Shown piece by piece: positions 1 to 8,641 of a stretch of 64,000 bases of DNA. Below the pieces are notes generated by a model. It did no database searches and was not told the DNA's origin. It was given only the letters and a program-made list of their open reading frames with translations. The DNA lies in NCBI GenBank assembly GCA_016787755.1, contig JAEUUA010000013.1, positions 248,001 to 312,000 of the forward strand, in the 5' to 3' direction. Made by a program: the position numbers and the translations under genes. How positions within the stretch are numbered: position 1 is the stretch's first letter; the number at the start of each line of letters is the position of its first letter. Source of the DNA: Cyclobacteriaceae bacterium (GTDB taxonomy: Bacteria > Bacteroidota > Bacteroidia > Cytophagales > Cyclobacteriaceae).

Positions 1-3000
1 TGAGGAGTGTTTTTATAGACTGAGTTACTCTATCGTTTTCTAATTCTCCGCGCAACGCCAACTGATCCAGTTGTTGTAAAGTCAGTTTCATCGGTGTTAA
101 TGGATTCTTGATTTCATGAGCCACCTGTTTTGCGATTTCGCGCCACGCACTTTCCTTTTGACTGCGCGCCAATTCAATTTTACTTTGATCGAGGTTTTCA
201 AGCATGCGGTTATATTCTGTCACCATCAACCCAATCTCATCGTTCGATTTCCATTCCAACGGTTTATTCGTTCCCGTTAATGTAGTTCTGCTTAATGTTC
301 GGGTAATAAACCTGAGTGGGAATGTTAAAGAATCCACAACAAAAAATGAGAGTATAGAGAACAGAATGAAAATCAAGACAAACACCGTTAAAATATTAGA
401 AAGCACGCTGATCTGTGTATTTTCCAAAGACAAGGCGGATTCAAAAAAGGGAACACTTAGGGCACCAATAAGCACCCCTGATTCAGCAGACTTCAATCCA
501 AAATACGAGTTGTTAAATCGTAGCTCTCCAATCTGCTCAGTTTCAATAAGGGTATTATCCCCCGCATGAAAAATTCGTTCCCACGCATTACGGCTCATTA
601 AGGTTGAAGTCAATTGGTTCTCCACAATAACCGGCTGACTTGAAATTATCATCTGCCCGGAAGGGCCATAGATTGACATATCCACATTTGAAAACTTGGC
701 CATGTTAACTAATTGACTTTCCAGTTCCGTGCGCGAGTTTTCGGGATCATTTACAAACGATGAAAGTACAGGTACTAGATTTTCGCCTAGCAATCGCGAT
801 TTAGATTGAAAATCAGCAGTCAATTGATTCTCGGCAGACTTACTTACCCGATTAAGGGTTGTAACAGTTACAATCACCAACGGAATAGCAAATGCCAAAT
901 AGATGTAAAGTTGAATGCGGGCTGCATAATTTATCTGCCTCCCCACCCACCACGCATGAAAACCATAGGCGGCCATACTAAACCCCATGGCAAAAATTCC
1001 TAACACAAAAAAGAATGAAAAGTTGGTGAAGATAAAAAAAACAGGATAGGCCAGCGTGGTAACTACAGCCACACGACCCGACTCATCCTCTGTGCCACAA
1101 TGAATGAATCCATCCTTCCGAATACCGTCTCTATAAAACTCAGGATTATTCAGCAAATTGAAGTCAAAGCCCTTCTCATAATTGAAATTACCAAAACTGC
1201 TAACAATTGATTTATCAGAAATAAATGCAAAACTTTTATCACGATTTTCAAAATACTCATTGAACCGGCTATCCACCAATAACTCAGGATAAACATTTTG
1301 CGGTATGATTCTCTTAAGTGAGATATCGAGCACCACATTTGCTACCACCTGATCAAACCGGGTAATGGGAATAAGTGTGAAATAATGCTTTCCGGTTCTT
1401 ACCCCTGAAGATCGAACAAAATAAACTCCCGGGTACTCTGTTGCGAAGCTCTGTTTTAAAAACTCCGCATCCCCTTCCGCCATGGATTGATCATCGAGTG
1501 GCTCATTCATAGTGTTATATAATAAAATCCGCACATCGTAACGATCAAAATACGAATTAAGAAATACTTGCTTGATCTTTTGTCTAACCGGTGATTTACT
1601 TAATAGGGGGCTTGCCAGCCTGCTTTGAATAAACGCATCTTTTGAAATTCGTTTCGATGTTTCATTCAGCAAATATTCAGCCAGCACATCGCGTCCAATC
1701 AGATAGCTTGAAGCAAACCGAAATTGAGATTCAACCCGTTCCTCTTCCACAAATCGCTTTACACTCAATGCACTCTGAATACCATGGGCACTCACCGCAA
1801 GAAAGAAGTATAAAAAAGTAAGATAAGAAATGCGGATCAGGGAGGAACTCAGCGTAGAGCGATATAGCAATAAAATGTAGGGAATTATAATCATCAACGA
1901 AATCCAATAATCCCGCGATTCGATCAGGAAATAAGTTGTAAATAAAATACAGGCAAGTAATAAAGCTCCAACATAGGACCACGATTTTACAAATAAAGAT
2001 TTCGAAAGTTGAAGAAAGACATGTGTGAAACAAAACGAACTAATGATGCCAATGATAACTGAACCAAACGAAAGCACTCTAAGCCAATTGAATGAAATAG
2101 ATTGAGTAATATCTAATGAGATTCTTGAATTGTGAAAGATCGTTTCAATAAATAAGAATGGATATAGAAATGAAAAAATAGCAGCCAGAATAACCACCGA
2201 ACACCACACCCCTCTTCCCCATGTTTTTGTAGTTAGTAATTGTTTAACAAGGGGCCATCGCGTGTATGTAAAAAATACATACGTGCATAAAAATAAAACA
2301 CCCAACGCGTTCAGAAATAAATCACCCAAAGATGGATTATACCTTGAAGAGGCAAATTCCTGGGGACTAAAGATTGGCGATGCATACCAACGGGATGGGA
2401 AGTCAAATCGAATCATAAGAATTCGAATACCTACAAACACGACCAATGAAATAATGAAAACGAGCTGGAACTGCCTTTTGTCATGAAATCCCTTTAAGGC
2501 CAGCCCAATACTTAGTAATAACATAATGAACGCTATCAGAATGGATAGAAAAGCAGGGGAATTGTTTGCGGAAAGATTTTCTGATATCAGAATTTTGAAA
2601 AGCACTTTATCCCCCACTTTAATATTTTCCCCGGTTACAAAATCGGGCGCCACTATCCGACCTGAAAAATTTTGAAAGACTGCTTGATTCCAGTGTGGCA
2701 CAAGATATTTGTTGACAATCGGATACTTTTTATAAAGCGGTAAAACTGAAATCAAAAACACTGAATGGGAGACGGGTGTCTTCTTAATAAGAAAATCCCC
2801 CATGGAGATTTGAATGAATCGAATATTGTATGAATCCCGCAGCATACGCGCATCGGGCGAAAAATCGTTTTTACTCCAGGCCACAATGCGTAAACTATCC
2901 ACCAGAAAATGAGTTCCATCTAGTTGAGACCACACAATGCTGGTAGGATTTTGAATGACCCGATCCTGCTCTTGTTCCAGTTTTAAAAGTTCAGTGGTCA

Positions 3001-3121
3001 GGTTTCTTGAAATGATTTTGGAAATTCCCGCTGGCGAATCTTTTCTGGCATCCAATAATACTCCTGCCAGTCCAAAAACTAGTGAAAGAATAAGTAATAG
3101 AATGGGCAGAGACTTACGCAT
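1..3121 (-). CDS. Membrane sensor histidine kinase, NtrY-like (3' end cut by window edge)
   Basis: Open from the ATG at 3121 down to base 1, so about 1040 residues are visible and the ATP-binding domain lies outside the window. It begins with a membrane anchor, has a long extracytoplasmic part, a block of several hydrophobic helices, a second sensor-like segment, another membrane helix and a HAMP linker. It then has a HisKA box with the phospho-accepting histidine in the motif HEIKNPL (about residue 1002). The stretch just before it (SAWREIAKQVAHEIKNPLTP) is typical of the NtrY/PhoR-type kinases common in Bacteroidota. Signal and partner regulator are unknown. It lies 42 bases after the DUF983 gene and may be cotranscribed with it. 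Confidence 0.85.
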   Translation of the reverse strand, partial: MRKSLPILLLILSLVFGLAGVLLDARKDSPAGISKIISRNLTTELLKLEQEQDRVIQNPTSIVWSQLDGTHFLVDSLRIVAWSKNDFSPDARMLRDSYNIRFIQISMGDFLIKKTPVSHSVFLISVLPLYKKYPIVNKYLVPHWNQAVFQNFSGRIVAPDFVTGENIKVGDKVLFKILISENLSANNSPAFLSILIAFIMLLLSIGLALKGFHDKRQFQLVFIISLVVFVGIRILMIRFDFPSRWYASPIFSPQEFASSRYNPSLGDLFLNALGVLFLCTYVFFTYTRWPLVKQLLTTKTWGRGVWCSVVILAAIFSFLYPFLFIETIFHNSRISLDITQSISFNWLRVLSFGSVIIGIISSFCFTHVFLQLSKSLFVKSWSYVGALLLACILFTTYFLIESRDYWISLMIIIPYILLLYRSTLSSSLIRISYLTFLYFFLAVSAHGIQSALSVKRFVEEERVESQFRFASSYLIGRDVLAEYLLNETSKRISKDAFIQSRLASPLLSKSPVRQKIKQVFLNSYFDRYDVRILLYNTMNEPLDDQSMAEGDAEFLKQSFATEYPGVYFVRSSGVRTGKHYFTLIPITRFDQVVANVVLDISLKRIIPQNVYPELLVDSRFNEYFENRDKSFAFISDKSIVSSFGNFNYEKGFDFNLLNNPEFYRDGIRKDGFIHCGTEDESGRVAVVTTLAYPVFFIFTNFSFFFVLGIFAMGFSMAAYGFHAWWVGRQINYAARIQLYIYLAFAIPLVIVTVTTLNRVSKSAENQLTADFQSKSRLLGENLVPVLSSFVNDPENSRTELESQLVNMAKFSNVDMSIYGPSGQMIISSQPVIVENQLTSTLMSRNAWERIFHAGDNTLIETEQIGELRFNNSYFGLKSAESGVLIGALSVPFFESALSLENTQISVLSNILTVFVLIFILFSILSFFVVDSLTFPLRFITRTLSRTTLTGTNKPLEWKSNDEIGLMVTEYNRMLENLDQSKIELARSQKESAWREIAKQVAHEIKNPLTPMKLTLQQLDQLALRGELENDRVTQSIKTLL

Positions 3122-3163
3122 GGGTAATGGCAATACTTAAAAGTAAGGAAATCTGTACTAAGA

Positions 3164-3520
3164 TTACTTACGTTGTAACCCACCAAACCAGTACAAAAAC
3201 AGAATTCTGGAATACCTGAAACTAAAGGGAATAAAAAGCACCGACACTAATACCAGCGCAAGCCCATATACCCAATCAGGTGGACTAACAAAAATGTATA
3301 GCACAATAGAGATGGCAACCATAATAGCCACATTAAAAGCATAGCTAACGAACAGCGCACCAAAATAAAAACCGGGTTCTGGTATAAACGGTGCATGGCA
3401 ATGCGCACAGTTCGTGTTCATTACTGAGAACTTAGTTACTCGCGAAACTGGAAATTTAAAAATATCACCTTGCTTGCAACGGGGACATTTACCTTGCAAC
3501 AGTGCGCTTGAGATGCTCAT
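3164..3520 (-). CDS. DUF983 family membrane protein
   Basis: About 118 residues from the ATG at 3520. The N-terminal part has two zinc-ribbon-like cysteine pairs (CPRC and CAHCH), followed by two membrane helices, the usual shape of DUF983 proteins. An upstream ATG at 3562 would add 14 residues with no family resemblance, so the inner start MSISSALLQGKCPRC is preferred. The gene still overlaps the preceding small membrane gene by 32 bases. DUF983 genes often sit next to cytochrome oxidase genes in Bacteroidota; a role in oxidase assembly is an inference from that context only. Confidence 0.8.
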   Translation of the reverse strand: MSISSALLQGKCPRCKQGDIFKFPVSRVTKFSVMNTNCAHCHAPFIPEPGFYFGALFVSYAFNVAIMVAISIVLYIFVSPPDWVYGLALVLVSVLFIPFSFRYSRILFLYWFGGLQRK

Positions 3521-3758
3521 TCTGACTATTTTTCTTGCTCGTTCGGTACCAAAAGAAAGCAATCAAACCTATTACAGCATAAGGTGCCACAAACAAATAC
3601 ATAATTCCAAAGTTGATGCCCGCAGCAATGCCAATATTTCCATTACTTACGTTGTTTTCCAGCGAGGCTCTGCACATAGCGCATTGAGCCCAAGCACCCA
3701 CAGGAGCGAAGAGCATCGCTATAGAGATCACCAAAAATTTTCCAACAGCCGTTTTCAT
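3489..3758 (-). CDS. Small membrane protein, unknown function
   Basis: 89 residues. It has an N-terminal signal sequence ending in AWAQ, a short CAMC motif directly after the predicted cleavage site, and one C-terminal membrane helix followed by a basic tail. CAMC close to the membrane could bind a metal or form a disulfide, but this is inference. It lies between the DUF420 gene (17 bases upstream) and DUF983 (32-base overlap), so it is probably part of the same accessory operon behind the cytochrome oxidase genes. Confidence 0.7.
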   Translation of the reverse strand: MKTAVGKFLVISIAMLFAPVGAWAQCAMCRASLENNVSNGNIGIAAGINFGIMYLFVAPYAVIGLIAFFWYRTSKKNSQNEHLKRTVAR

Positions 3759-3775
3759 AGTTCAATCATTTAAAG

Positions 3776-4294
3776 CTACATGTAATAAGGACTGATCATC
3801 AAATAAACAATTACTCCCGTAATGGCAACATATAACCAGATTGGAAAGGTAAATTTAGCCAAAGCCTTATGCCTTTCAAAATTACTAGAAAGTGCCCGCG
3901 AAAACGTGAATAGAACAAATGGAACTACAATCACAGACAACATAATATGACTAATCAAAATGAACAGATAGACCAGACGTAATGCACCTTCACCACCATA
4001 CCTGGTAGAATCACTAGTCATATGGTATATTACATACATCACAAGGAAGGCTGCCGATAGCCCAATGCAGGTTTTCATGAGCAATTCATGCAACTTTCTC
4101 TTCTTATTTTTTATAGCCACCACAGCAGAAATAAGAAGCACAGCCGTGAGACCATTAATCGTTGCATAAATTGGGGGCAGAAAGCTAAAATCATAGCCCG
4201 GAATTTTTACTCTGAATAAAACAGCAACCGCCAGGGGCAAAATAATGGAAAGTGTAATTATCAATTTCCGATATGGTTCTTTGTTCTCTTCCAT
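3776..4294 (-). CDS. DUF420 family membrane protein
   Basis: 172 residues with five hydrophobic helices. Conserved histidines sit in the helices (KLHELLMKT, YHMTSD, LISHIMLS, RHKALAKFTFPIWLYV), the pattern of the DUF420 family. Members are usually linked with cytochrome oxidase operons and are suspected to act in assembly or cofactor insertion. Its start overlaps the stop codon of the Sco-like gene by one base (4294), which points to translational coupling. Confidence 0.85.
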   Translation of the reverse strand: MEENKEPYRKLIITLSIILPLAVAVLFRVKIPGYDFSFLPPIYATINGLTAVLLISAVVAIKNKKRKLHELLMKTCIGLSAAFLVMYVIYHMTSDSTRYGGEGALRLVYLFILISHIMLSVIVVPFVLFTFSRALSSNFERHKALAKFTFPIWLYVAITGVIVYLMISPYYM

Positions 4295-4782
4295 TAATAT
4301 TGCTTCAACAAGATTTTCAATTCCACCGTCAATCGATCCATTTCCTCCCGGGATTTAGGCGCATAGAAGCCTCTGATTTTTCTTTCTGAATCAATCAGGA
4401 CCACCGACCAGGGTTTCTTTAGGAAAAAGAAACAGGTACACCAGGAATCCCATCGGGTTGTATCTTGATGAGGATATATTTTTTGAACCTCAAAGGAGGT
4501 AAACTCTTCATCCAGATGTTTCATGTTTTTCAAAACTTCGGGCGAGGTATCGGCAATGAATAAAGCGGCAGACTCTCCTTGCCAACCTGCACCCCGCAGA
4601 ATGGCATCAGGAACGGTGTAAGGAATCTTGTGTATCAAGTGACAAGACGCAGGGTATTCAGGCATTTCGGTTTCGTAATAGACAGGAATACTAAACTCGT
4701 TCTTGCCAAATGCTCTCAGAAAAAGAAACACCCCTATTGGTAAAAGTAACGCAAGAAAAAGGTAAACGAGTTTTTTGACCAT
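4294..4782 (-). CDS. Divergent Sco1/SenC-like protein lacking the copper motif
   Basis: 162 residues with an N-terminal membrane anchor and a periplasmic thioredoxin-like domain. The C-terminal half (VVLIDSERKIRGFYAPKS, then a helix) matches the end of Sco proteins, and the gene sits where a sco gene is normally found, between cytochrome oxidase and DUF420. The diagnostic CxxxC copper site is absent: the only cysteines are a lone Cys in PASCHLIH and a CTC pair in WDSWCTCFFF. It may therefore have lost copper delivery or use another ligand set. The family call rests on fold-like similarity and position, so it is moderate. Confidence 0.6.
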   Translation of the reverse strand: MVKKLVYLFLALLLPIGVFLFLRAFGKNEFSIPVYYETEMPEYPASCHLIHKIPYTVPDAILRGAGWQGESAALFIADTSPEVLKNMKHLDEEFTSFEVQKIYPHQDTTRWDSWCTCFFFLKKPWSVVLIDSERKIRGFYAPKSREEMDRLTVELKILLKQY

Positions 4783-4800
4783 ATCCTATTCAACACAAAA

Positions 4801-4831
4801 AGAAGGCTAAAGTTCTTCACTTTAGCCTTCT
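4801..4831 (-). terminator. Rho-independent terminator after the oxidase genes
   Basis: Perfect 12-base inverted repeat (AGAAGGCTAAAG with a 7-base loop). On the minus strand it is followed by TTTTTGTG. It sits between subunit IV and the Sco-like gene, so the accessory genes beyond it are reached by read-through or an undetected promoter. Confidence 0.85.
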
Positions 4832-4877
4832 TTAAATTTTATTTAATCGTCTGACTTCTTCAAGAGGTCTTGACAAC

Positions 4878-5204
4878 TTACATAAAGACCGGCATCTTCA
4901 TGCCTTCATACACAAAGGCCACCAGCATCCATACGATGAATAGAATTGGAATGAGTACCGCCCAGAACAGCACCTTCACTTCATAGCGTAAATGCATAAA
5001 CTCACCCACAATGTATCCTGCTTTTACAATAGTAAGAATGACAAAGATGAAGGTCTTAGCCGCTCCATGAGGCATGGTAAAGGCAATGATAAACTCCACT
5101 CCGGTAATTGCTCCTAAGATTGCTGCTACCGTCCAAAGCTTTTTAATCTTAGCCTTATCGGGAGGAAGTACGGTTACTTGTGGTTCGTGTCCGTGATGTG
5201 CCAT
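4878..5204 (-). CDS. Cytochrome c oxidase subunit IV
   Basis: 108 residues. A His-rich N-terminus (MAHHGHEP) is followed by three membrane helices, with the family motif GEFMHLRYE in the second half. This is the prokaryotic COX4 / CtaF-type small subunit that stabilises the aa3 core. It is the last gene of the large act-cta string, 37 bases after a subunit III gene and followed by a strong terminator. Confidence 0.85.
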   Translation of the reverse strand: MAHHGHEPQVTVLPPDKAKIKKLWTVAAILGAITGVEFIIAFTMPHGAAKTFIFVILTIVKAGYIVGEFMHLRYEVKVLFWAVLIPILFIVWMLVAFVYEGMKMPVFM

Positions 5205-5241
5205 ACACTTATTTTCGATTTAATAATTACGAATTTCGATT

Positions 5242-6012
5242 TTAAACCAGGTAGAAGAATGTGAATACGAATACCCATACCAAATCTACAAAGTGCCAGT
5301 ACAATCCTACTTTCTCAATCATCTCATAATGCCCTCTGCGCTCATACACTCCGGTAACTGTATTATAGTAGATCAGGAAGTTAAACATCACTCCACTGAA
5401 TACGTGGAAGCCGTGAAAACCAGTAATAAAGAAGAAGAAGTCCGCAAAATCCTGAGGACCATATTGATTAACATGAAGATTCGCTCCAGTAATTTTTATC
5501 TGATCCCAAACTCCCGTTTCAACATTAAAAACTTCCTTCACTGTAGCCGTGTCAGTTCCCACTATAAAGTGAGTCCATTCCCATGCTTGACAACCCAAAA
5601 AAGTTAACCCCCCCAAGATGGTCCATAACATCCATTTCTCAACTGCCTTTCTGTCCATGCGATGACCTGCTTCAACAGCTAATACCATGGTAACACTGCT
5701 CATAATCAAAATGAAGGTCATAATCCCTACGAACACCAAAGGCAAACTTATTCCATGTAAAAAGGGAACCGCCTCAAAAACTTTTTCAGGAATTGGCCAA
5801 TGAATAGTCGAGAACTCAAAGTCACCAGGCAATCCTTCAAAAGCCGGATGCGAAGCGCGAACCAACCCGTAGGTAATTAGCAATCCGGAAAACGTAAATG
5901 CATCCGAGAGCAGGAAGAACCACATCATGAGTTTGCCGTAGCTTGCACCCATGGGTGAAGTTCCGCCATCCCAAACACTTTTTTCAGAAACTGCAGTGGC
6001 TGCGTGTGCCAT
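5242..6012 (-). CDS. ctaE: Cytochrome c oxidase subunit III
   Basis: 256 residues with the subunit III layout: helices bearing WFFLLSDAFTFSGL, an internal loop, then FFFITGFHGFHVFSG and the closing motif YWHFVDLVWVFVFTFFYLV. Subunit III does not bind redox cofactors but supports oxygen access and long-term stability of the oxidase. It is directly preceded by a second, shorter subunit III-type gene (15-base gap), the usual tandem arrangement in Bacteroidota. Confidence 0.92.
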   Translation of the reverse strand: MAHAATAVSEKSVWDGGTSPMGASYGKLMMWFFLLSDAFTFSGLLITYGLVRASHPAFEGLPGDFEFSTIHWPIPEKVFEAVPFLHGISLPLVFVGIMTFILIMSSVTMVLAVEAGHRMDRKAVEKWMLWTILGGLTFLGCQAWEWTHFIVGTDTATVKEVFNVETGVWDQIKITGANLHVNQYGPQDFADFFFFITGFHGFHVFSGVMFNFLIYYNTVTGVYERRGHYEMIEKVGLYWHFVDLVWVFVFTFFYLV

Positions 6013-6027
6013 AATCAGGAATTAGAT

Positions 6028-6621
6028 TTATCGATACAATAATAGGAATACAAACAAATATAGCCAAAGTCCGCCCAAAAAATGCCAATACGTTAAGCAC
6101 ATTTCCATCTGAACTAAGTTTTTTGAGTGAACCCGGTAGCGGTAGGTCGCAACCAATACAATCAGTAAAAAGACTATGGCGCTGATCAGGTGCAACCCAT
6201 GCAACCCAGTGATAATATAGAGGAAAGATCCCGAAGGATTGCCCACCAGATAAACTTGATTTGAGACTAAATCTTTCCAACCTTCAAACTGAAGAACTAA
6301 AAACGCGAGGCCAAGAACAGAAGTACTTGTGACAAGTATTTTGACAGATTCTAAATTATCTTTTTTTGCAGCCCAATACGCGAACTGCATGGTTAGGCTA
6401 CTGGCTATGATCACGATGGTACTGATTGTAAATAGGAACGGAAGGTCGAAATATACCCAGTTACCCTCTGCCCTCCTTACAATATAACCAGAGGTAAATG
6501 CTGCAAACAACATGATCACACTACCCATGAAGAGCCACATGGCAAACTTCTTGGGGTTCATCGAGATGGGCCGCTTAGGCTCCTCTACAATTTTAAATTC
6601 TGAGATTACCGACTTCTCCAT
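6028..6621 (-). CDS. Second subunit III-type heme-copper oxidase protein
   Basis: 197 residues with five helices and the subunit III signature LYIITGLHGLHLIS near the middle, ending in YWHFLGGLWLYLFVFLLLYR. It is shorter than the downstream subunit III and lacks that protein's long loop. It lies 12 bases after ctaB. Having two subunit III-like genes in tandem is common in Bacteroidota oxidase operons; whether both polypeptides occur in one complex cannot be decided from sequence. Confidence 0.88.
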   Translation of the reverse strand: MEKSVISEFKIVEEPKRPISMNPKKFAMWLFMGSVIMLFAAFTSGYIVRRAEGNWVYFDLPFLFTISTIVIIASSLTMQFAYWAAKKDNLESVKILVTSTSVLGLAFLVLQFEGWKDLVSNQVYLVGNPSGSFLYIITGLHGLHLISAIVFLLIVLVATYRYRVHSKNLVQMEMCLTYWHFLGGLWLYLFVFLLLYR

Positions 6622-6633
6622 ATCAACACATTT

Positions 6634-7530
6634 TTAAATTTTATCCAACAAGTAAGCGATCTGCACAATGGGCAGATACAAAAACGAACCAAACATAATC
6701 CGTAACGCAGACTGGCGGCTTCCTGTTTTTAAGAGCGAGAAAGTTTGCGCAAAAAAAGCAGCCCCACATACGGTGGCTACGATGGCAGAATCCAACCCTG
6801 TGATTCCAAACTTAGCAGGTAGCAATCCCAACGGAATTAAGAACAGTGTATAGATCATAATCTGCACCGCGGTGTTATGATCCTTACCTCCACCCGAAGG
6901 CAACAACTTAAAACCTGCTCTTTTATAATCATCATCGGCCACCCAGGCAATTGCCCAAAAGTGTGGAAACTGCCAAACGAACTGAATACCAAAAATGATT
7001 AATGCTTCATGACTGATCGATCCGGTAGCAGCAATCCAGCCTAGTAAGGGAGGCAGTGCACCGGGAATCGCGCCCACAAAAACAGCTACAGGTCCTACCC
7101 GCTTAAGCGGAGTGTAAACAAAGCTGTACAAAATCATGGAAACAAAAGAGAGCAGCACCGTAAGTGGATTTGTATAAATCCATAAGATGAATAAACTCAC
7201 TACCAGGCATACACCCGCAAATAGGTTCGCCTCCTGTACAGTTAACCTTCCTGTTGGAAGCGGCCTGTTTTGAGTGCGCGTCATCACTTTATCAAAATCG
7301 CGCTCTATCACTTGATTGATTGCCCCCGATGCACCGGAAAGTAAAAATCCTCCTGCAAAGAGCATGATTAAAACCTCCCAATTTACGCTGCCTTTTGTGG
7401 CCAACGCATAACCAAATGCGCAGGAGAAAGCCACCAGCATCGAAAGTCTTACTTTCAATAATTCCACAAACGCTTTGGCCTTATAAAGGACAAACGTTAC
7501 TCCGGAAGCATGCTGAACGGTGGACGACAT
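6634..7530 (-). CDS. ctaB: Protoheme IX farnesyltransferase (heme O synthase)
   Basis: 298 residues, a UbiA-type membrane prenyltransferase. The first aspartate-rich site is NQVIERDFDKVMTRTQNRPL, the second is WVADDDYKRAGFKLLP. The enzyme adds a farnesyl group to heme B to make heme O, which CtaA then oxidises to heme A for subunit I of the oxidase. It lies 5 bases after ctaA and 12 before the next gene, inside the oxidase operon. Confidence 0.95.
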   Translation of the reverse strand: MSSTVQHASGVTFVLYKAKAFVELLKVRLSMLVAFSCAFGYALATKGSVNWEVLIMLFAGGFLLSGASGAINQVIERDFDKVMTRTQNRPLPTGRLTVQEANLFAGVCLVVSLFILWIYTNPLTVLLSFVSMILYSFVYTPLKRVGPVAVFVGAIPGALPPLLGWIAATGSISHEALIIFGIQFVWQFPHFWAIAWVADDDYKRAGFKLLPSGGGKDHNTAVQIMIYTLFLIPLGLLPAKFGITGLDSAIVATVCGAAFFAQTFSLLKTGSRQSALRIMFGSFLYLPIVQIAYLLDKI

Positions 7531-7535
7531 AGTAC

Positions 7536-8570
7536 TTATCTAACACGATTGATAGGGCTTGTGTTAAGCCTTAAATACAAGAGAAACTGAACCCCAAATG
7601 TAACAGTAGCTACCAGCAAATGAATCGGCTGAAGAGCAGCAGGCACCGCAAAATAAGCCATTCCTGCACCGCTAAATAAGGTGAGCAAAATTAACACGAT
7701 CAGGCTTAAGGTTAAAGGATTTCGACCACTAGTTTTCATCAATCGAACCACTAAAAAACCGTTTGTAATAAGGATTACCCAGGAAAATGTTCGGTGGACA
7801 ATAAATTCTTCCCAAACCTGACCTATCCAAATTTCGCGAGGCATGTTAAGATCTGAAACCCGATCAATGGCAGCTCGCACCTCCGTACCAAACAGCACTT
7901 GAACAACAAGAAGAACCATGCAAACAACTACCATCCATTTAATTCCCTTAGTGGCTATAACGGGTTGCTGTTCCCCACTATTAACATAGAGCCATACAAG
8001 CAAACCCACTAGCACAAAAGCCAGTAGCATGTGAAGGGTTATCGTCCACGAGGTAAGATTTGTAGAAACCACGATTGATCCAAACCAACCTTGAACGATC
8101 ACAGTCAATAATGTTGTTAGGGAAATCCAGAAAAAGGCGGGTCGTGTGGTTCGAAATTTTAAGGACATCACAAAAACTCCCATAATCAAAAAACCTATCA
8201 GCACTCCAACAACACGATTGGCATACTCGATCCAGGTTTTAACGGGATTGAAATCAGCCTCTACTAAAATTGATTCATCGGCAAGAATTGCCTGAGCGGT
8301 TTTCTCAAAACCCAAGATTGAAAGGTATTGCGCAAATTTTATATTTTTCTTGTCCCGAAACTCAGCAAACGTTTCTTTGTAGTTGGCAGGTAATTGATTG
8401 ACTGACGTGGGAGGAACCCACGTACCAAAACACTTGGGCCAATCGGGACATCCCATACCTGAACCTGTGGTGCGTACAATGCCTCCAACAAGTATCAAAA
8501 AATAAACAGCGACCAACGTTAAGAAGCAGAGCTTTCTAAATCGGGTGGTCGCTGTGTTTACTTCGTCCAT
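7536..8570 (-). CDS. ctaA: Heme A synthase
   Basis: 344 residues, COX15/CtaA family with eight predicted helices. The loop after the first helix carries the redox cysteine pair in TGSGMGCPDWPKCFG, and heme-ligand histidines lie in helices (for example TLHMLLAF, IVHRTFSWV, PIHLLVATV). It oxidises heme O to heme A. It is placed between subunit I and ctaB, so heme A supply is co-expressed with the oxidase that needs it. Confidence 0.93.
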   Translation of the reverse strand: MDEVNTATTRFRKLCFLTLVAVYFLILVGGIVRTTGSGMGCPDWPKCFGTWVPPTSVNQLPANYKETFAEFRDKKNIKFAQYLSILGFEKTAQAILADESILVEADFNPVKTWIEYANRVVGVLIGFLIMGVFVMSLKFRTTRPAFFWISLTTLLTVIVQGWFGSIVVSTNLTSWTITLHMLLAFVLVGLLVWLYVNSGEQQPVIATKGIKWMVVVCMVLLVVQVLFGTEVRAAIDRVSDLNMPREIWIGQVWEEFIVHRTFSWVILITNGFLVVRLMKTSGRNPLTLSLIVLILLTLFSGAGMAYFAVPAALQPIHLLVATVTFGVQFLLYLRLNTSPINRVR

Positions 8571-8641
8571 TCAGGTCATTCAAAAGATCAAAACTCAAGA
8601 TTAATGTAATGACAATCTTAAATTTTTAATCTTGAATAGGG

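Noticed and set aside
5242..6621. The two subunit III genes as a frameshifted single gene
   Set aside because: Each has its own start, full helix set and terminal YWHF motif, so they are two genes and not two halves.
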